Source: Undaria pinnatifida (taxonomy: Eukaryota; Sar; Phaeophyceae; Laminariales; Alariaceae). From it: 64,000 nt of DNA. Where the stretch lies: contig JABAKD010000019.1 in NCBI GenBank assembly GCA_012845835.1, forward strand, positions 6,061,494 through 6,125,493, read 5' to 3'. The notes below the pieces were generated by a model that ran no database searches, was not told the DNA's origin, and saw only the letters and a list, made by a program, of their open reading frames with translations. The stretch's first letter is position 1; every line of letters begins with the position of its first letter. Made by a program: the position numbers and the translations under genes. This document shows, piece after piece, positions 1-10,800 of this stretch.

Positions 1-1216
1 TCAAACAGTGCATATGTGTGATTGGTACAACGCCCGCTCTTCTGCTGTAGTTTGTACTTTTTCATTGTGATAAATGCCCTGGTAATCTCGTTGGCGTAAT
101 GCCGTCGTAATTTTGTTTGTGATGATGCAGTTGTAATTTTAATATGACGATGGCGTCGTAATGTCATGGCGACGACGCTGTTGTAATTTCTTTGTGACGA
201 TCCCGCTGTGATGATGCGGTTGTAGATCCGTTGAAGTCCGAATCTGATTATAGTGCCGTTGTGATTCCGTTGTGGTGTCCTTGTGATGCCACTGCAGTTG
301 CGTCGTGAATATGTTGCCATTCCGTTGTTGTGTTACCGTTGTAATTTTATGTCGTTATAACCCACCTAGGATTTCACGGTGATAACGTCCTTGAAAACAC
401 ATTTTTGGTTTACCCTTGTTACAAACGCCAGGTACCAAAGGCGGTTCGGTTCTAGTTCGGGTGTACTTCCGCTTTGAGTTCCGCTCTAGTTGCGTTCTGA
501 TGCCGTTCTATTTCCATGTTGATTCGGTTGTTTATCCAGAATAGTAATCCCGTTGTAACTCCATTGCAATAACGTTGTATTTCCGCAGGATTTCAAACGA
601 TAGTGATCACGACGACAACGATAATCGTGACCATGACGTTGACGATCATGCCGGTGACGATGATCATGATCATGACAATGATGATGAATGACGTCATTTA
701 CCCATCCGTGTATCGTCTACAGTACGGTGCCCAGCTTAAGAGCGTCCGCAATCACAGACAACGCCTTCACAACTGGAAACCCGTTTTGGGGGACAAAATT
801 ACTTGAAGATAGTATTGGGAGAGTTTTTGGTGGCCATACGCGCGATCAAATTGGCTTGTCGCGTCTTGTGAAACCTATGCCAATACCTGCATGAGGCCCC
901 ACTTGAGATCAGAGCGGTGCGGAGGTAAGAGCTGTGCTACTTGCCTGTCCTTGGCAAAGATCGGTTGCCGGTCTAATTTTGTCCCGTCAAGGCCTCGTTA
1001 GACGTAATATGCCGGTTAGTATGAAGCGGTCCTTGACGCTTGTCCGCCAATAGTCAAGGGTGCCGTCAACCGGTATCTTCGGTTCCTGGGGGCGCTTAAT
1101 CCCTTTAAAGCCCCCAAATTTATCCCTATACTAAATCCAAGTAAGTTTGTCCCCAAAAAAAGGTTTCCAGTTGCAAAGGCGTTAAGCCGGGTACCCCACT
1201 GTACTTTTCTTCTCAG
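1..1216. other. 5' flank or intron of the carrier gene, no gene recognised
   Basis: The stretch is T/G-rich on the plus strand. Positions 1-600 are a degenerate low-complexity repeat built from 'gttgtaat', 'gacgatg' and 'tgatgcc'-like words. The short ORFs at 603-894 resemble nothing I know and lie in the same degenerate sequence. Because the carrier exon at 1217 begins inside a codon, this stretch is probably intron of that gene. Earlier carrier exons must lie outside the window or are not recognisable here. Confidence 0.5.
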
Positions 1217-3344
1217 GTTTATGGGTCCGTTGCGGCTCGCGTCCGCCCCCCCAGCCTACCTCCTTGCGGGAGCATTGGCAGGCGCCTGCGCCAGCGGCCT
1301 GACCACGCCCTTCGACGTGCTAAAGACAAGGGTAAGTCGTGCTTTAAGACAAGGGTAAGACGTGTTTAAGATCAGGGTAAGACGTGTTTAAAATCAGGGT
1401 AAGACGTGTTTAAGATCAGGGTAAGACGTGTTTAAGATCAGGGTAAGACGTGTTTAAGACCGGGTAAGACGTGTTTAAGACCAGGGTAAGGCGTGGTCAT
1501 GACAAGGGTAAAACCTGTTTTACCCTTTCACTACAAGAAAAGAATCCCCTACCAATTCCAGGTATATGGTCCCCAAAAATGTGGACGCAGGTTGAAAGGG
1601 GATAAGACAAGGGTAAGGCGTGCTTAAGACAGGGGTTAATCGTGCTTAGGACTTCGGGTAAAACTGTGTTTAGGGCACGAGTAAGACGTGCTTACGACAA
1701 GGGCAAGGGGTGCTTGAAACAACGGTGAATGTGAGACAAGGGCAATTCGTGCGTAAGACAACCTGTAAGACTGTGTTAAGGACAAGGGTAACCCGTGTTT
1801 GATGTATTAAACCGTGCTTAACCTTTTTAGAGCCATAAACCCCTCCCTATACCAATCCCAGACCCCCCCCCCAAAAAACACGGGTTTCCGGTTGTGAATG
1901 GAGTAAGGCAAGGGTAAGTCGTGCATAAAGACAAGGGTAAGGGTGGCCTGCTTTACAGACCGCGAGCGAGGAAGTCGACGGGGAGTCAGGGCGGGGTTTA
2001 GTGTGTGTGGAGCAATTGGGCGCGGGAGGGAAAGCACCCCCTTCAAGTTGGGGGAAAGGGGGGGGGGGATGCGAGCTACCATTGCCACACCTGGTACGCC
2101 TCACTAGACCTATTCAATCAAGGCCTACTGCACGTTTGTTTTTTCAGCTTTTACGATTTTTTGTTCGTTCCGACGTTGGTTCTTGCACTTGTTTCTTGTT
2201 CGTTATTTCCTCGGCTTCTGAAGGTGGCGACGGGGTCCCTGGACGGAGGAAGGGGGTTCGCAACCAACATGGCGGCCATCGTTGCGGAGGACGGGTGGAA
2301 GGGTCTCTACGGTGAGCTGTCATATTTGTAGTCATAAAGCATTCGAACGAAATTACTAGTCTATTAATAGCATGCCCTTCAAGGGTATAGTACACCCTTA
2401 CAAGGTAGTCTATTAATAGCATGCCCTTCAAGGGTATAGTACACCCTTACAAGGTATATGTATTTTCAGCTTGGCACTGCCGGCCTAACCTGTTTGTGTT
2501 GAGAGAAACATGAGCGGAAGGTGCAGGCCATTCAGCTCTCGACTTTTTTTTTCGTATACCAAACCCATACTTGTATGTTAGGGCCATTATTCAACTCAAC
2601 ACGCAGAGGACGTATCGTGTCGGCGTGCGGTATACCTGGTACCAGAGAAAACACCTATTACACTATAGAGAAAAGTTTGCACTTGCGCGTTCAGGGGTAC
2701 TCAACCGCCAACCAACCCTCGCCCCCCAACCCTCCCCCCATACCCCCGCCCCCGTCCTCCACCCTTACTCTCACGCCCACCCCCACTCCCCCTGCCCTCG
2801 CCCCCGCCCCCATCCCTGACATCGCCCCCACCGCTGCTACCGCCTCCGCAACCACCCTACTCCCCTGGCCTCTACTCCCACCCCAAACGCCACCGCCACC
2901 CCTACCGCCACCGCCGTCGCTACCGCCACCCTCACCGTCACCCCACTCCCCACCCCACCCCCACCGCCACCATCACCGCCGCTACCGCCACTCCCGTCTT
3001 TTTTATGACCGTTTGGGAAATGCCTTCTGATGTAACGCCTGGTTATAGCGGGTTTCCAACCTCGAGTGGTCATGTCGGCGCTGTTTACAGCTGTGGGGTT
3101 CGGGTCGTTTGAGACTATCAAGACAGCGCTCGGGGTGTCGCCGCTGCCTCCTCCGGCGGTGGCGGAGGCGGGGGGTTCAGGCAAACCGCGTGCCCCGCAG
3201 GGTAATACTCGCCGCCGCGGTAGCACTATCAGCGGTAGCGGTAGCAGTAGCGGCGGTGAAAACAACAGCGGAAGCAGTAGCGATAGCAACAAAAGAAGCG
3301 AAAAGCGCCAGAAAGCTGCAGTGAGTCGATTGAGTCGATCGTGA
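1217..3344 (+). CDS. Mitochondrial carrier (SLC25) family protein, 3' part of the gene
   Basis: Three exons join in phase: 1217-1331, 2224-2311 and 3049-3344 (TGA). The first starts after a 'ttcttctcag' acceptor and ends at a GTAAGT donor. The product matches the third repeat of a mitochondrial carrier. A small-residue helix (YLLAGALAGACASG) leads into the signature PFDVLKTR (Px[D/E]xx[K/R]), a matrix segment ends EDGWKGLYAGFQPRV, and a last helix follows (SALFTAVGFGSFETIK). The family exchanges metabolites across the inner mitochondrial membrane; the substrate cannot be read from this repeat. The tail after about residue 105 of this segment is Ser/Gly-rich, ends in basic residues and is not conserved. 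The first two carrier repeats (about 200 residues) are missing upstream, so the gene is partial here. The last exon might instead splice near 3202, which would shorten the tail. Confidence 0.85.
1318..1800 (+). repeat. Minisatellite copied from the exon/donor boundary of the carrier gene
   Basis: The exon end plus donor, 'aagacaagggtaagtcgtg', is repeated in degenerate tandem form through the intron with a period near 23-24 bp. Units read 'gtttaagatcagggtaagac', and every unit carries a GGTAAG donor-like word. Further diverged copies appear at about 1600-1790 and 1895-1950. Confidence 0.85.
2357..2454 (+). repeat. Exact 49-bp tandem duplication
   Basis: Two identical head-to-tail copies (2357-2405 and 2406-2454) begin 'tagtctattaatagcatg' and end 'acacccttacaagg'. 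They lie in the last carrier intron, 46 bp after the exon-2 donor. Perfect identity points to a recent event. Confidence 0.95.
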
Positions 3345-5050
3345 GAAACCTGTGGGGGTGGGGGGGCGGTGTTGCTGTTATATTCGTTGGTGTCAAATGG
3401 CAGCAACAAGAAAGATAGCAGCTCTCGCAGTTTAATACCAGGAATGCAGCAGCAGTGGAAAGCAGCAGCAGCGAAAACAGTAGCAAAAACAGCAAAAACA
3501 GAGTTGAATCGGACGTTACCGTACGATGCCTAACGTGACACACCGGGGGCGGGTGTTGTTCTTGCTGGTGCGTTTTTTTCGGTGTGGAGATGTTGAACAC
3601 GTTGGAGCAGTGAGGTACGAAGGCGGGGGGTGATGGTTGGTCCGACGGGGAGAGCGGAGGGAGGCGGTGGGAAGGGGGGGGGGGGGCGGGGGGGTAGGGG
3701 GCGGGGTGAAATTGGAGCGGTGAAAACATGCGGTGTTTGTTGTGATCGCAGCCGTACTTCGTACTAGATTGGAGGTTAAGCGCGCGCGGGAGAGGTGGGT
3801 TAATGTGGTAGGCATCAGCAGGGAAACTTTTTTAACGGAAACTTGTTTTCTACTTATGAATGAACGGCGTGTTTTGCCTTTTTTTTGGTGTTTTGATAGA
3901 CGATAGCATGAGGGCGCTCTTAGGATGGTCGTCGGAGCAAGCACATGTACCAGTGGTATCGTATAATACGCTATGGGTGCCTTTCGGAGAGACCGTGCCA
4001 GTTATGGGTATAGTACAGCAGCAGTAGTATCGCATGATTAATATTAGTAGTAGGTACAACAGCAGCAGTATCGTGCCAGTAAGCACACCAGCAGCAGTAG
4101 TATCGTACGATACGCTTGCGTTTTGGAGATTCGTCTGGCGTGTGCTCCAAGGTTTGAGTGGGAATCGGTTCGAAGCAACGGGCGGCTCGTGCTCGTGCGG
4201 TTGATTGGCTATCGGAGGATACCAAGATGTGTATGTGACTCTTTTCGGCAAATATAGGAAAACTAAGAGGTTTCTTGGATGGTGTATGGCTTATGGTAGA
4301 CATATGTGTACCCGGTATAAATTTGTACCAGTTACAAGGTTCCCGTTCGAAACGTGGTTGACTTATATTCCTGTGGGTGTTGTCACAAGTTGAAGAGGGG
4401 GACAAAATTCTGGTAAAAACTAGGAAGAAAAAAAATTAGCGACCGCCCAAGTAACCCGGCAAGTCGCACCGACAAGCCCAAACGCGGTTTATATCTTACC
4501 TGGTAGTCTAGTCTGCCGTATAACACGCCATGTGCAAGATACCAGCCCCTTGGATCGATTTCCGAGGCGTTTTTCTCCCAAACTAGGGGGGCGCCTGCAT
4601 GCAGCAGTGATGGCCCTGGAGATGTTTTGTTGACACATTTTCGAGATATTTTCGCGCTCCGCTCGGCGCTGGTTCTTTCCCTGTTGCGGGGAACACCAGC
4701 CCGGAATTTCGCCCGAGGGCGTGTGTTGTCTTGCGTGTTGTTCGGCGTTATTTTTTAGAGTACATTTGTGTTGTGTGGTGTTTCTTTTTTTCCAAGCATT
4801 ACAGTACAGCAGCACAGGACCCCTTACGATTTTTCGAAATGGACCGCTGGTCTAGACTGGCTTGCTTGCTTTGGGGGAAAATAATTCATTCTGGAATGTT
4901 TTACATTTTTTTTGACGTCAGCTGTGAGTTCGACGATTGGGGTAGAAGAGCACATTTTGCCCCCAAAGAAATGTTTTTCGAACGACAGGGTGCATCTTAA
5001 CGCAAAACTGTCCGAATGTCATTCTTTTCTTGCAACACGTTTTTTTTTTT

Positions 5051-5206
5051 TGTATACCCAGGCCGTAGGATTGTTCATCGCGGTGCACTTTCATTTTTCA
5101 TCAAGTGTCAGCTTTTTTTGGCTGAGGTATTATTACCGATACATAGAGCTCCTCAAGGGGTTAGGAACCTCGTAAAACAATTGGTGCACCTCTACCCTGT
5201 AGAATG
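5051..5206 (+). repeat. Unnamed dispersed repeat, copy A
   Basis: It shares ordered blocks with copies at 16190-16366, 16731-16908 and 47834-47977. The blocks are 'caggccgtaggattgttcat', 'cggtgcactttcattttt', 'ggctgaggtattatta', 'tagagctcctcaagggg', 'ttaggaacctcg' and 'ttggtgcacctctaccct'. It has no coding potential and no obvious terminal inverted repeat. Confidence 0.75.
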
Positions 5207-6158
5207 TATGTGTCTTTTGCTGCCCCAGCTCCGGATTTTTTTTAGTGATCGTTTTCTTAGCATATGGTAGGCGCCCTGTACTGCTGTGACAGTGTTTGGT
5301 TGTAGCGGATCGCGATGACAAAAGGCGATGGTACGTTAATGGTGGTGGTGTGGTTGTGATGGTTGAGCGGTAGTGACTGTGAAAGCAGCATGAACGTACG
5401 TGTGGTCTGGGTTGGCGGTGATGAGTAGGAGGACAGAACGAGAGAGAGCGGAGGGGGGGGGGGGGGGAGGGGGGGGCTTTTGGTGTTGGTGTTTGTATGT
5501 GTGTAGAACAGTTATTCTGTTGTTGATTTTGGCCGAAAGCACACCTTGAACCTTGAGAGGAGAGATACACGCACATACGCATGCGAGCGACAGTCTTTTT
5601 CGGGAGTCGCCGATTTGCTTATTCTCTGAATCGTTCGATTCTTGAACCTGCTGCTCGTGTGCGTTCTTACTTCTGTTTCACCATCCCCATCCCGACTCGG
5701 ACATTTATGTTCTTTGTTTGCGATACCCCTTTCGTGAATCTACTTAAGTAAACGGAATGCTAAGCTCGATTTTGCTTCAGAAATCATGGGGGGGCATCCT
5801 TATTCGGAGGCCACCATTTTTTGCGTAAACCTCCTGAATCTTGAACCCCACTGAACGTTGCATCTGCTGAACGTACTGACTGAAAGAGACAGAAACGCTG
5901 GCCAAGGCAGGAATTCTTTTCAAGAGAAACGGTGTTTTTCACACAGTGTATGTTTCCGGTAAATCAGCCTGATTTTCTTGACAGTGAGCAGAGGGCGACA
6001 CGGGTTGTGCGATCGAAACACACATGTTTCCATGCCGGGTTGTCGAGGAGAAGCCACCGATACGCGTCCGCCCCTGGCCTGTGCGGCTCGGTGCGCTCAT
6101 TGGCCATCTCTCAACGCCATCGTTAGGCGGGGCTTAGGCCAGAAGGACGAGCATGCCA

Positions 6159-6590
6159 GGCGATCCAGCACGCCAGGATCATATGTGTCATGAAGGTATA
6201 CAAAAACAAAACATTTACAAGCAAGCTTTTCGATCTTTGGTTTCGTCCTCTGTAACGGAAAATCCAAACACATCATATATATTCTGATTTGATGTTTCTG
6301 AAGCAATATTGCTGACGTTGGTTTTCTCCACGCGATCCAGCACGCAAGGGCTATATCTTGCCGCGCTCTGATGATATCAATGTGTCTAATTAGCAATATT
6401 GGTGACGTGTTTTTCCAAGCGATCCAGCACGCCAGGACTATTCCTTGATTATTTGGCAATATTGCTGACGTTGGTTTTCTCCAGGCGATCCAGCATGCCA
6501 GGACCAAGTCTCGCCGGACTCTGATGGTACAGTGATTTAGCAATATTGCTAAAGTTGGGTTTTCTCAGGCGATCCAGCACGCCAGGACTA
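6159..6590 (+). repeat. Minisatellite, five copies of a GCGATCCAGCACGCCAGG unit
   Basis: The core 'gcgatccagcacgccagg' recurs near 6160, 6333, 6421, 6485 and 6569. In most units it follows 'agcaatattgctgacgttgg' and 'ttttctcc'. Spacing varies between about 65 and 170 bp, so it is an irregular minisatellite. Confidence 0.85.
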
Positions 6591-6895
6591 TTTTATGCCG
6601 GAAGGGCGTATAACACCAAGTATTTCGCCCCTGGTTTCGTCCTTTGCAACGGAATGCCCAAACGTGCGTCATATTCTGATGCTACGTTTCTTTAGTAATA
6701 CTATTGGCGTTGGGATAGGAGCCCCCCCTTCCCTCACCTACTCGCACTCGCAGTGGTACTGTCGCGTGCCATGCGTCAAAAGAACTCAAAACAGCAGCGC
6801 TCTTTTAGTATTTTCCCACACTCTCAGTTACCTCCGCCATCGACTTTGCGATCGCTAAATATGCCAACACAAACAAAAATACTGTCGCCACCCAC

Positions 6896-6962
6896 CTCAC
6901 CCACCCACCCACCCACCCACCCACCCATCCACCCACCCACCCACCCACCCATCCACCCACCC
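6896..6962 (+). repeat. CCCA tetranucleotide microsatellite
   Basis: A run of 'cacccacccacccaccc' with occasional 'catc' interruptions. It makes spurious Trp/Gly-rich reading frames on the minus strand. Confidence 0.95.
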
Positions 6963-7806
6963 CGAGCCACCCACTCGTTGACCGACAAACAACAAGGCCT
7001 CCCGCCTGAACCAAACAATACAATCCACCACGAATACACGCCACCGCGTGCGGGCACGTACACAGCAGAACCTACCATGCTGCATTGTGGCAAGTCCGCC
7101 CAACAGTCACTCGGCATCCAACAGAAAACCAGATCTGACCCGACCCGACTAAACCAAGCCCAACCAAACCGAACCTGACCAAGCCCAACCAAACCGAACC
7201 TGAACAAGCCAGACCAAACCATGCCATACCAAACCTAGGCTAACGAACCCAACAAACCCACACCAAGTCCAACAAAGCCAAACCAAACAAACCAAATCAA
7301 ACCCAACCAGACAAAATAGGCGACAAATCCCACGCCGTGCCCCGGCCTCAGCAGGCTGCGCTTCTTCCCACTCATCCCTCCAAGCAAAAGAGCCTAGGCG
7401 ACCGATTCACTGGACCATACCCACTCCTTCCCTAAGGCATACCAGGGGACGATTCAGAAGAGATCGCGTCCCTCTTCTGCGAGGACGCTACAGCATGCAA
7501 CTAGTATGGTCCAGATAAGAGATGCGATCTCTAACGCAGAGCAGATTAAAAAAAACACGCCCATGTATAAATTTGGACGAATATTTCGAACTATTTGATA
7601 GTGAATATACGCATGGGCATGGGATGACCTCGCAAATTTTCAAAAAATCGTGAAGTCAACAATTCCTAAAACTCGTGAAAAGCCTAAAAAATTCATGACT
7701 TCACCATGTCTTAAAATTCATAAATAAACCATGAACTTCACAAGTTCACAATTTAATGAATTAATCAAATATATGAATTAAAAAAATCTTCAAAAAAAAA
7801 AAAAAA

Positions 7807-10800
7807 TCAGAAGAGCGAGGCGAGGTCGATATCAAGCAGGTTGGCCATAACCCGGTCGACCGTCGTCCCGATGGCCCTCGTCAGGTCGTGCTGGGTCCGA
7901 GCGTCGAGGCCCACGAAGCGCCACAGCAGGCTCCCGTCGAGCATATTCTGCTTCGTCTCGTGCCGAAACGTGGGGCCGTGGTCGAACAGCCGATACGCCC
8001 TGTGTCAGGGCCGGATTCGGTCGACCGATCGAGGAAAGTCGGCAACGAGCACAATGAGGAGGCGGGAGAGAAACGGGACCGGGGGATGAGGTGGATGTGA
8101 GGATTGGAAGCAGGGGGGGGGGGGGGTGAGGATGGAGAGGGGGGGAGGTGGAGGGGGTCAGGGGGGCGGGAGGGGTGGAGGGGGGGGTTGGTTGGCGGAG
8201 GGTGGCCGTGGGAAGGGGGGGATTGAAAAGCAACGTTGTCGCTTGGCAGGTTGCTGTTCATCAGCTTCGCCACCATCGGTTCCTCCGCAGTGACGGCGAA
8301 GATGGATTACTACATGGTGCACGTGTTGGAGGCTGGCGCGCGCATATAAACCTAACTCAAGCTCTCAGACAAGAGGAGCACTCCATTCTTCGCCCCCAAA
8401 AAAACGGCTTTCAGAATAATTGAAAGTGCAACCAACCAATCAAAAATCCGACGGCTGTGTGGTATCGTACAAGAAACGATTTAGCAAAACACAAATGGTA
8501 CTTAACCCCTTTCCAACTCTCAAAGTTTTCAGTCTAATTCCAACTGTTTTGTCCCCATATCGGGAGTGCGGTGCTAAAAGACGTGTTCGGTCGTTCCTCG
8601 GTCGAGGAGCCACATAAGTCAGAAATAGGCAAAGCAAAAAAAGAGTGCAACCCGTATTTGGCAAGCGTCTCGTACCTCGGGTTGGCGGCGCCAGTGTGTC
8701 CAAGAGCGTTGCTCATGATCCCCTGCAGAGCGTAAAGTCTCCGGAACACGCGTTCGTCCACGGGGAGGATCGCTCCCAGCCCCCCATCCATCGTCCCGGC
8801 CAGGAGGCAGTAGCGCGCACCGCCTCGCAGGTTGCCGCGCGTTCGTCTTCTTGTCAGCTGCACGGGAGGGGGAGGGGGAAGCTCAAAGTAGAGTAAAGAA
8901 ACGTCGAGCCACTAAAGACAAAAAAAGAAGTAATAGACTACCAGGGGCACACGCAAGCAAAAATAAAACGACACCACCCCCGCCACCATGTCGGAATGAA
9001 AAATGAACCACGATTTCGTACTGGGTTTGGGTTTTGGCTCAACTTGTGCACAATACAGAAGGAACCCATTTCGTATTCGTACTGAATCTACGGTAGGACG
9101 CATCCTGCCTCCCGTAAAATCTTGAGCCTAGTCCAAAATGAGAATTTCGTCGCGCACCGTATGCCTAACAATAGTCAGCGTTTTTCACGGATCGGGTCAC
9201 TTCTCGCTGTTCGGGTCGGGTCGGGGAAGGATATCCCGAACCCGATCCGACACGTGAGCTTTGAAAACCTCCTGACCCAACTCGACCCGACGCTTGAGAT
9301 CTCAAACACCTCCTGACCCGACCCGGCTCGACCTGCGAGAGTTTTTATAACCTCCCGACCCGACCCGACCCGACCCGACCCGACCCGACCCGACCCGACC
9401 GGACCCGACCCGACCCGACCCGACCCGACGGGTCGGGTCGTGACCCGTAAAAAGCCCTGAAAACATCAAGTGTGTGTGCGGGGGGGTTCGGCGGGCGCAT
9501 GTCACCTTAGCCACCCTAGAGCCGAGGTAGAAGTCAGATTGGCACAGCAGCTTGGTACCTCCGCGAGAGTTTGGGGCATTGGGCGCATACTGCAGCACCT
9601 GTAGCATCAAAACGCCAGAACACGAAAAGTACAAAATAAAACAGAGAGACGTACAGTAGACAGAGATACAGAGAGACAGACAAACAGACAGACAGACAGA
9701 AAAACAGAGAATCACTCGAACGGAAATAACCAAGACTTGGGGTTGAGTTGATACTGGTATAACACCCGGCATTTGAAATAAATCCACGAGGCGAACAAAC
9801 ACGACCAAACACCAAAAGAGACAGGTAGGCGCAAGAAAGAAACCAGCGAAAAAAAATGAGGTTGGTCTTTTATAGAAGACGTGCGATCGATGTTAGTATA
9901 AACTCAAGAGCCACTCAAAGGGGTTACGTCTATCCCTGCCTCGTGTCTTCAAGCTCCTTCGTCTTCAAGAAAATTCACACATCGGACAGATTACGATCTA
10001 GATCATCTATATCATATAGGTCATATACATCCTATATCTGTTCATTAATTTGATATGTATGTTGTGCACGATCTGTGCCGTACAGATCCAACCCAGCAAA
10101 CATGATCTATAGGCCGTGCAGATCGTACAGATCAGGGACCTGCATGCCCTGAAAGACACAGATCATATAGACCACCACTAGGGATTTGATTTTCCGACCG
10201 TTGATTAACGTTCAATTTTCCGCCTGATTCTTGCCTTCAAGTTCCTTCGGCCATCCGAGACAACGATGCCCATGCCCGGCTCGTCGATAAGGTATTCCGC
10301 CGAAAACACCTCACAGTCTTCGTGGTCCTTTGACAGTGCCGTCAAAGAGTGGTCCTCTTCCCGCCAGACGACCAACTGCACGAGGCAAACAAAGATAGGG
10401 GGGTTGTGTGAAACAGAGGAGAAACGAAAAGGGAGGGGGTGGTTGTGAGGGTGGGCGTGCGGGGGGTGGGGGGTGGGGAAGGGGGGACCAAGGGTGGTGG
10501 TGGTGGTGGTGGTGGTGGTGGTGGGGAGGAGGGAGGCTGAGGGGTAGGGATGGTAGTGGTAGCGGTGGTGCCGGTGGTGGTGGTGGTAGTAGGGTGGTAG
10601 GGGTGGTGGTAGTGGTGGTGGTGGTGGTGATGGTGGTGGTGGTGGGGGCGGCGACAGCGGTGGTGGTGGTGGTAGTGGTATGCGTCGAAATAAGATAGAG
10701 GCGTTGCGCGAAACAAGAGATGAAAAAAGGGGGGTGTACTTGGCAGAGGAGCGAAACAAAGGGAGGCATGTCTGTCGTCGTTTTGGCGGTGTTTATGCTT

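Larger units (their letters stand above)
3345..7806. other. Intergenic region, repeats only
   Basis: No coding region is recognisable between the carrier stop codon and the CPSF1 stop codon, which converge. It contains a degenerate 'cagcagcagtagtatcg' array (about 4010-4105), one copy of an unnamed dispersed repeat (5051-5206), a five-copy minisatellite (6159-6590), a CCCA array (about 6896-6962), a CCAAA-type array (about 7140-7320) and an A/T-rich stretch (7540-7806). The last is the 3' flank and probably the 3' UTR of CPSF1. Confidence 0.6.

Noticed and set aside
6159-6590. Regular repeats resembling a CRISPR array
   Set aside because: Spacing is irregular, the spacers themselves are repeated, and the setting is a eukaryotic intergenic region.
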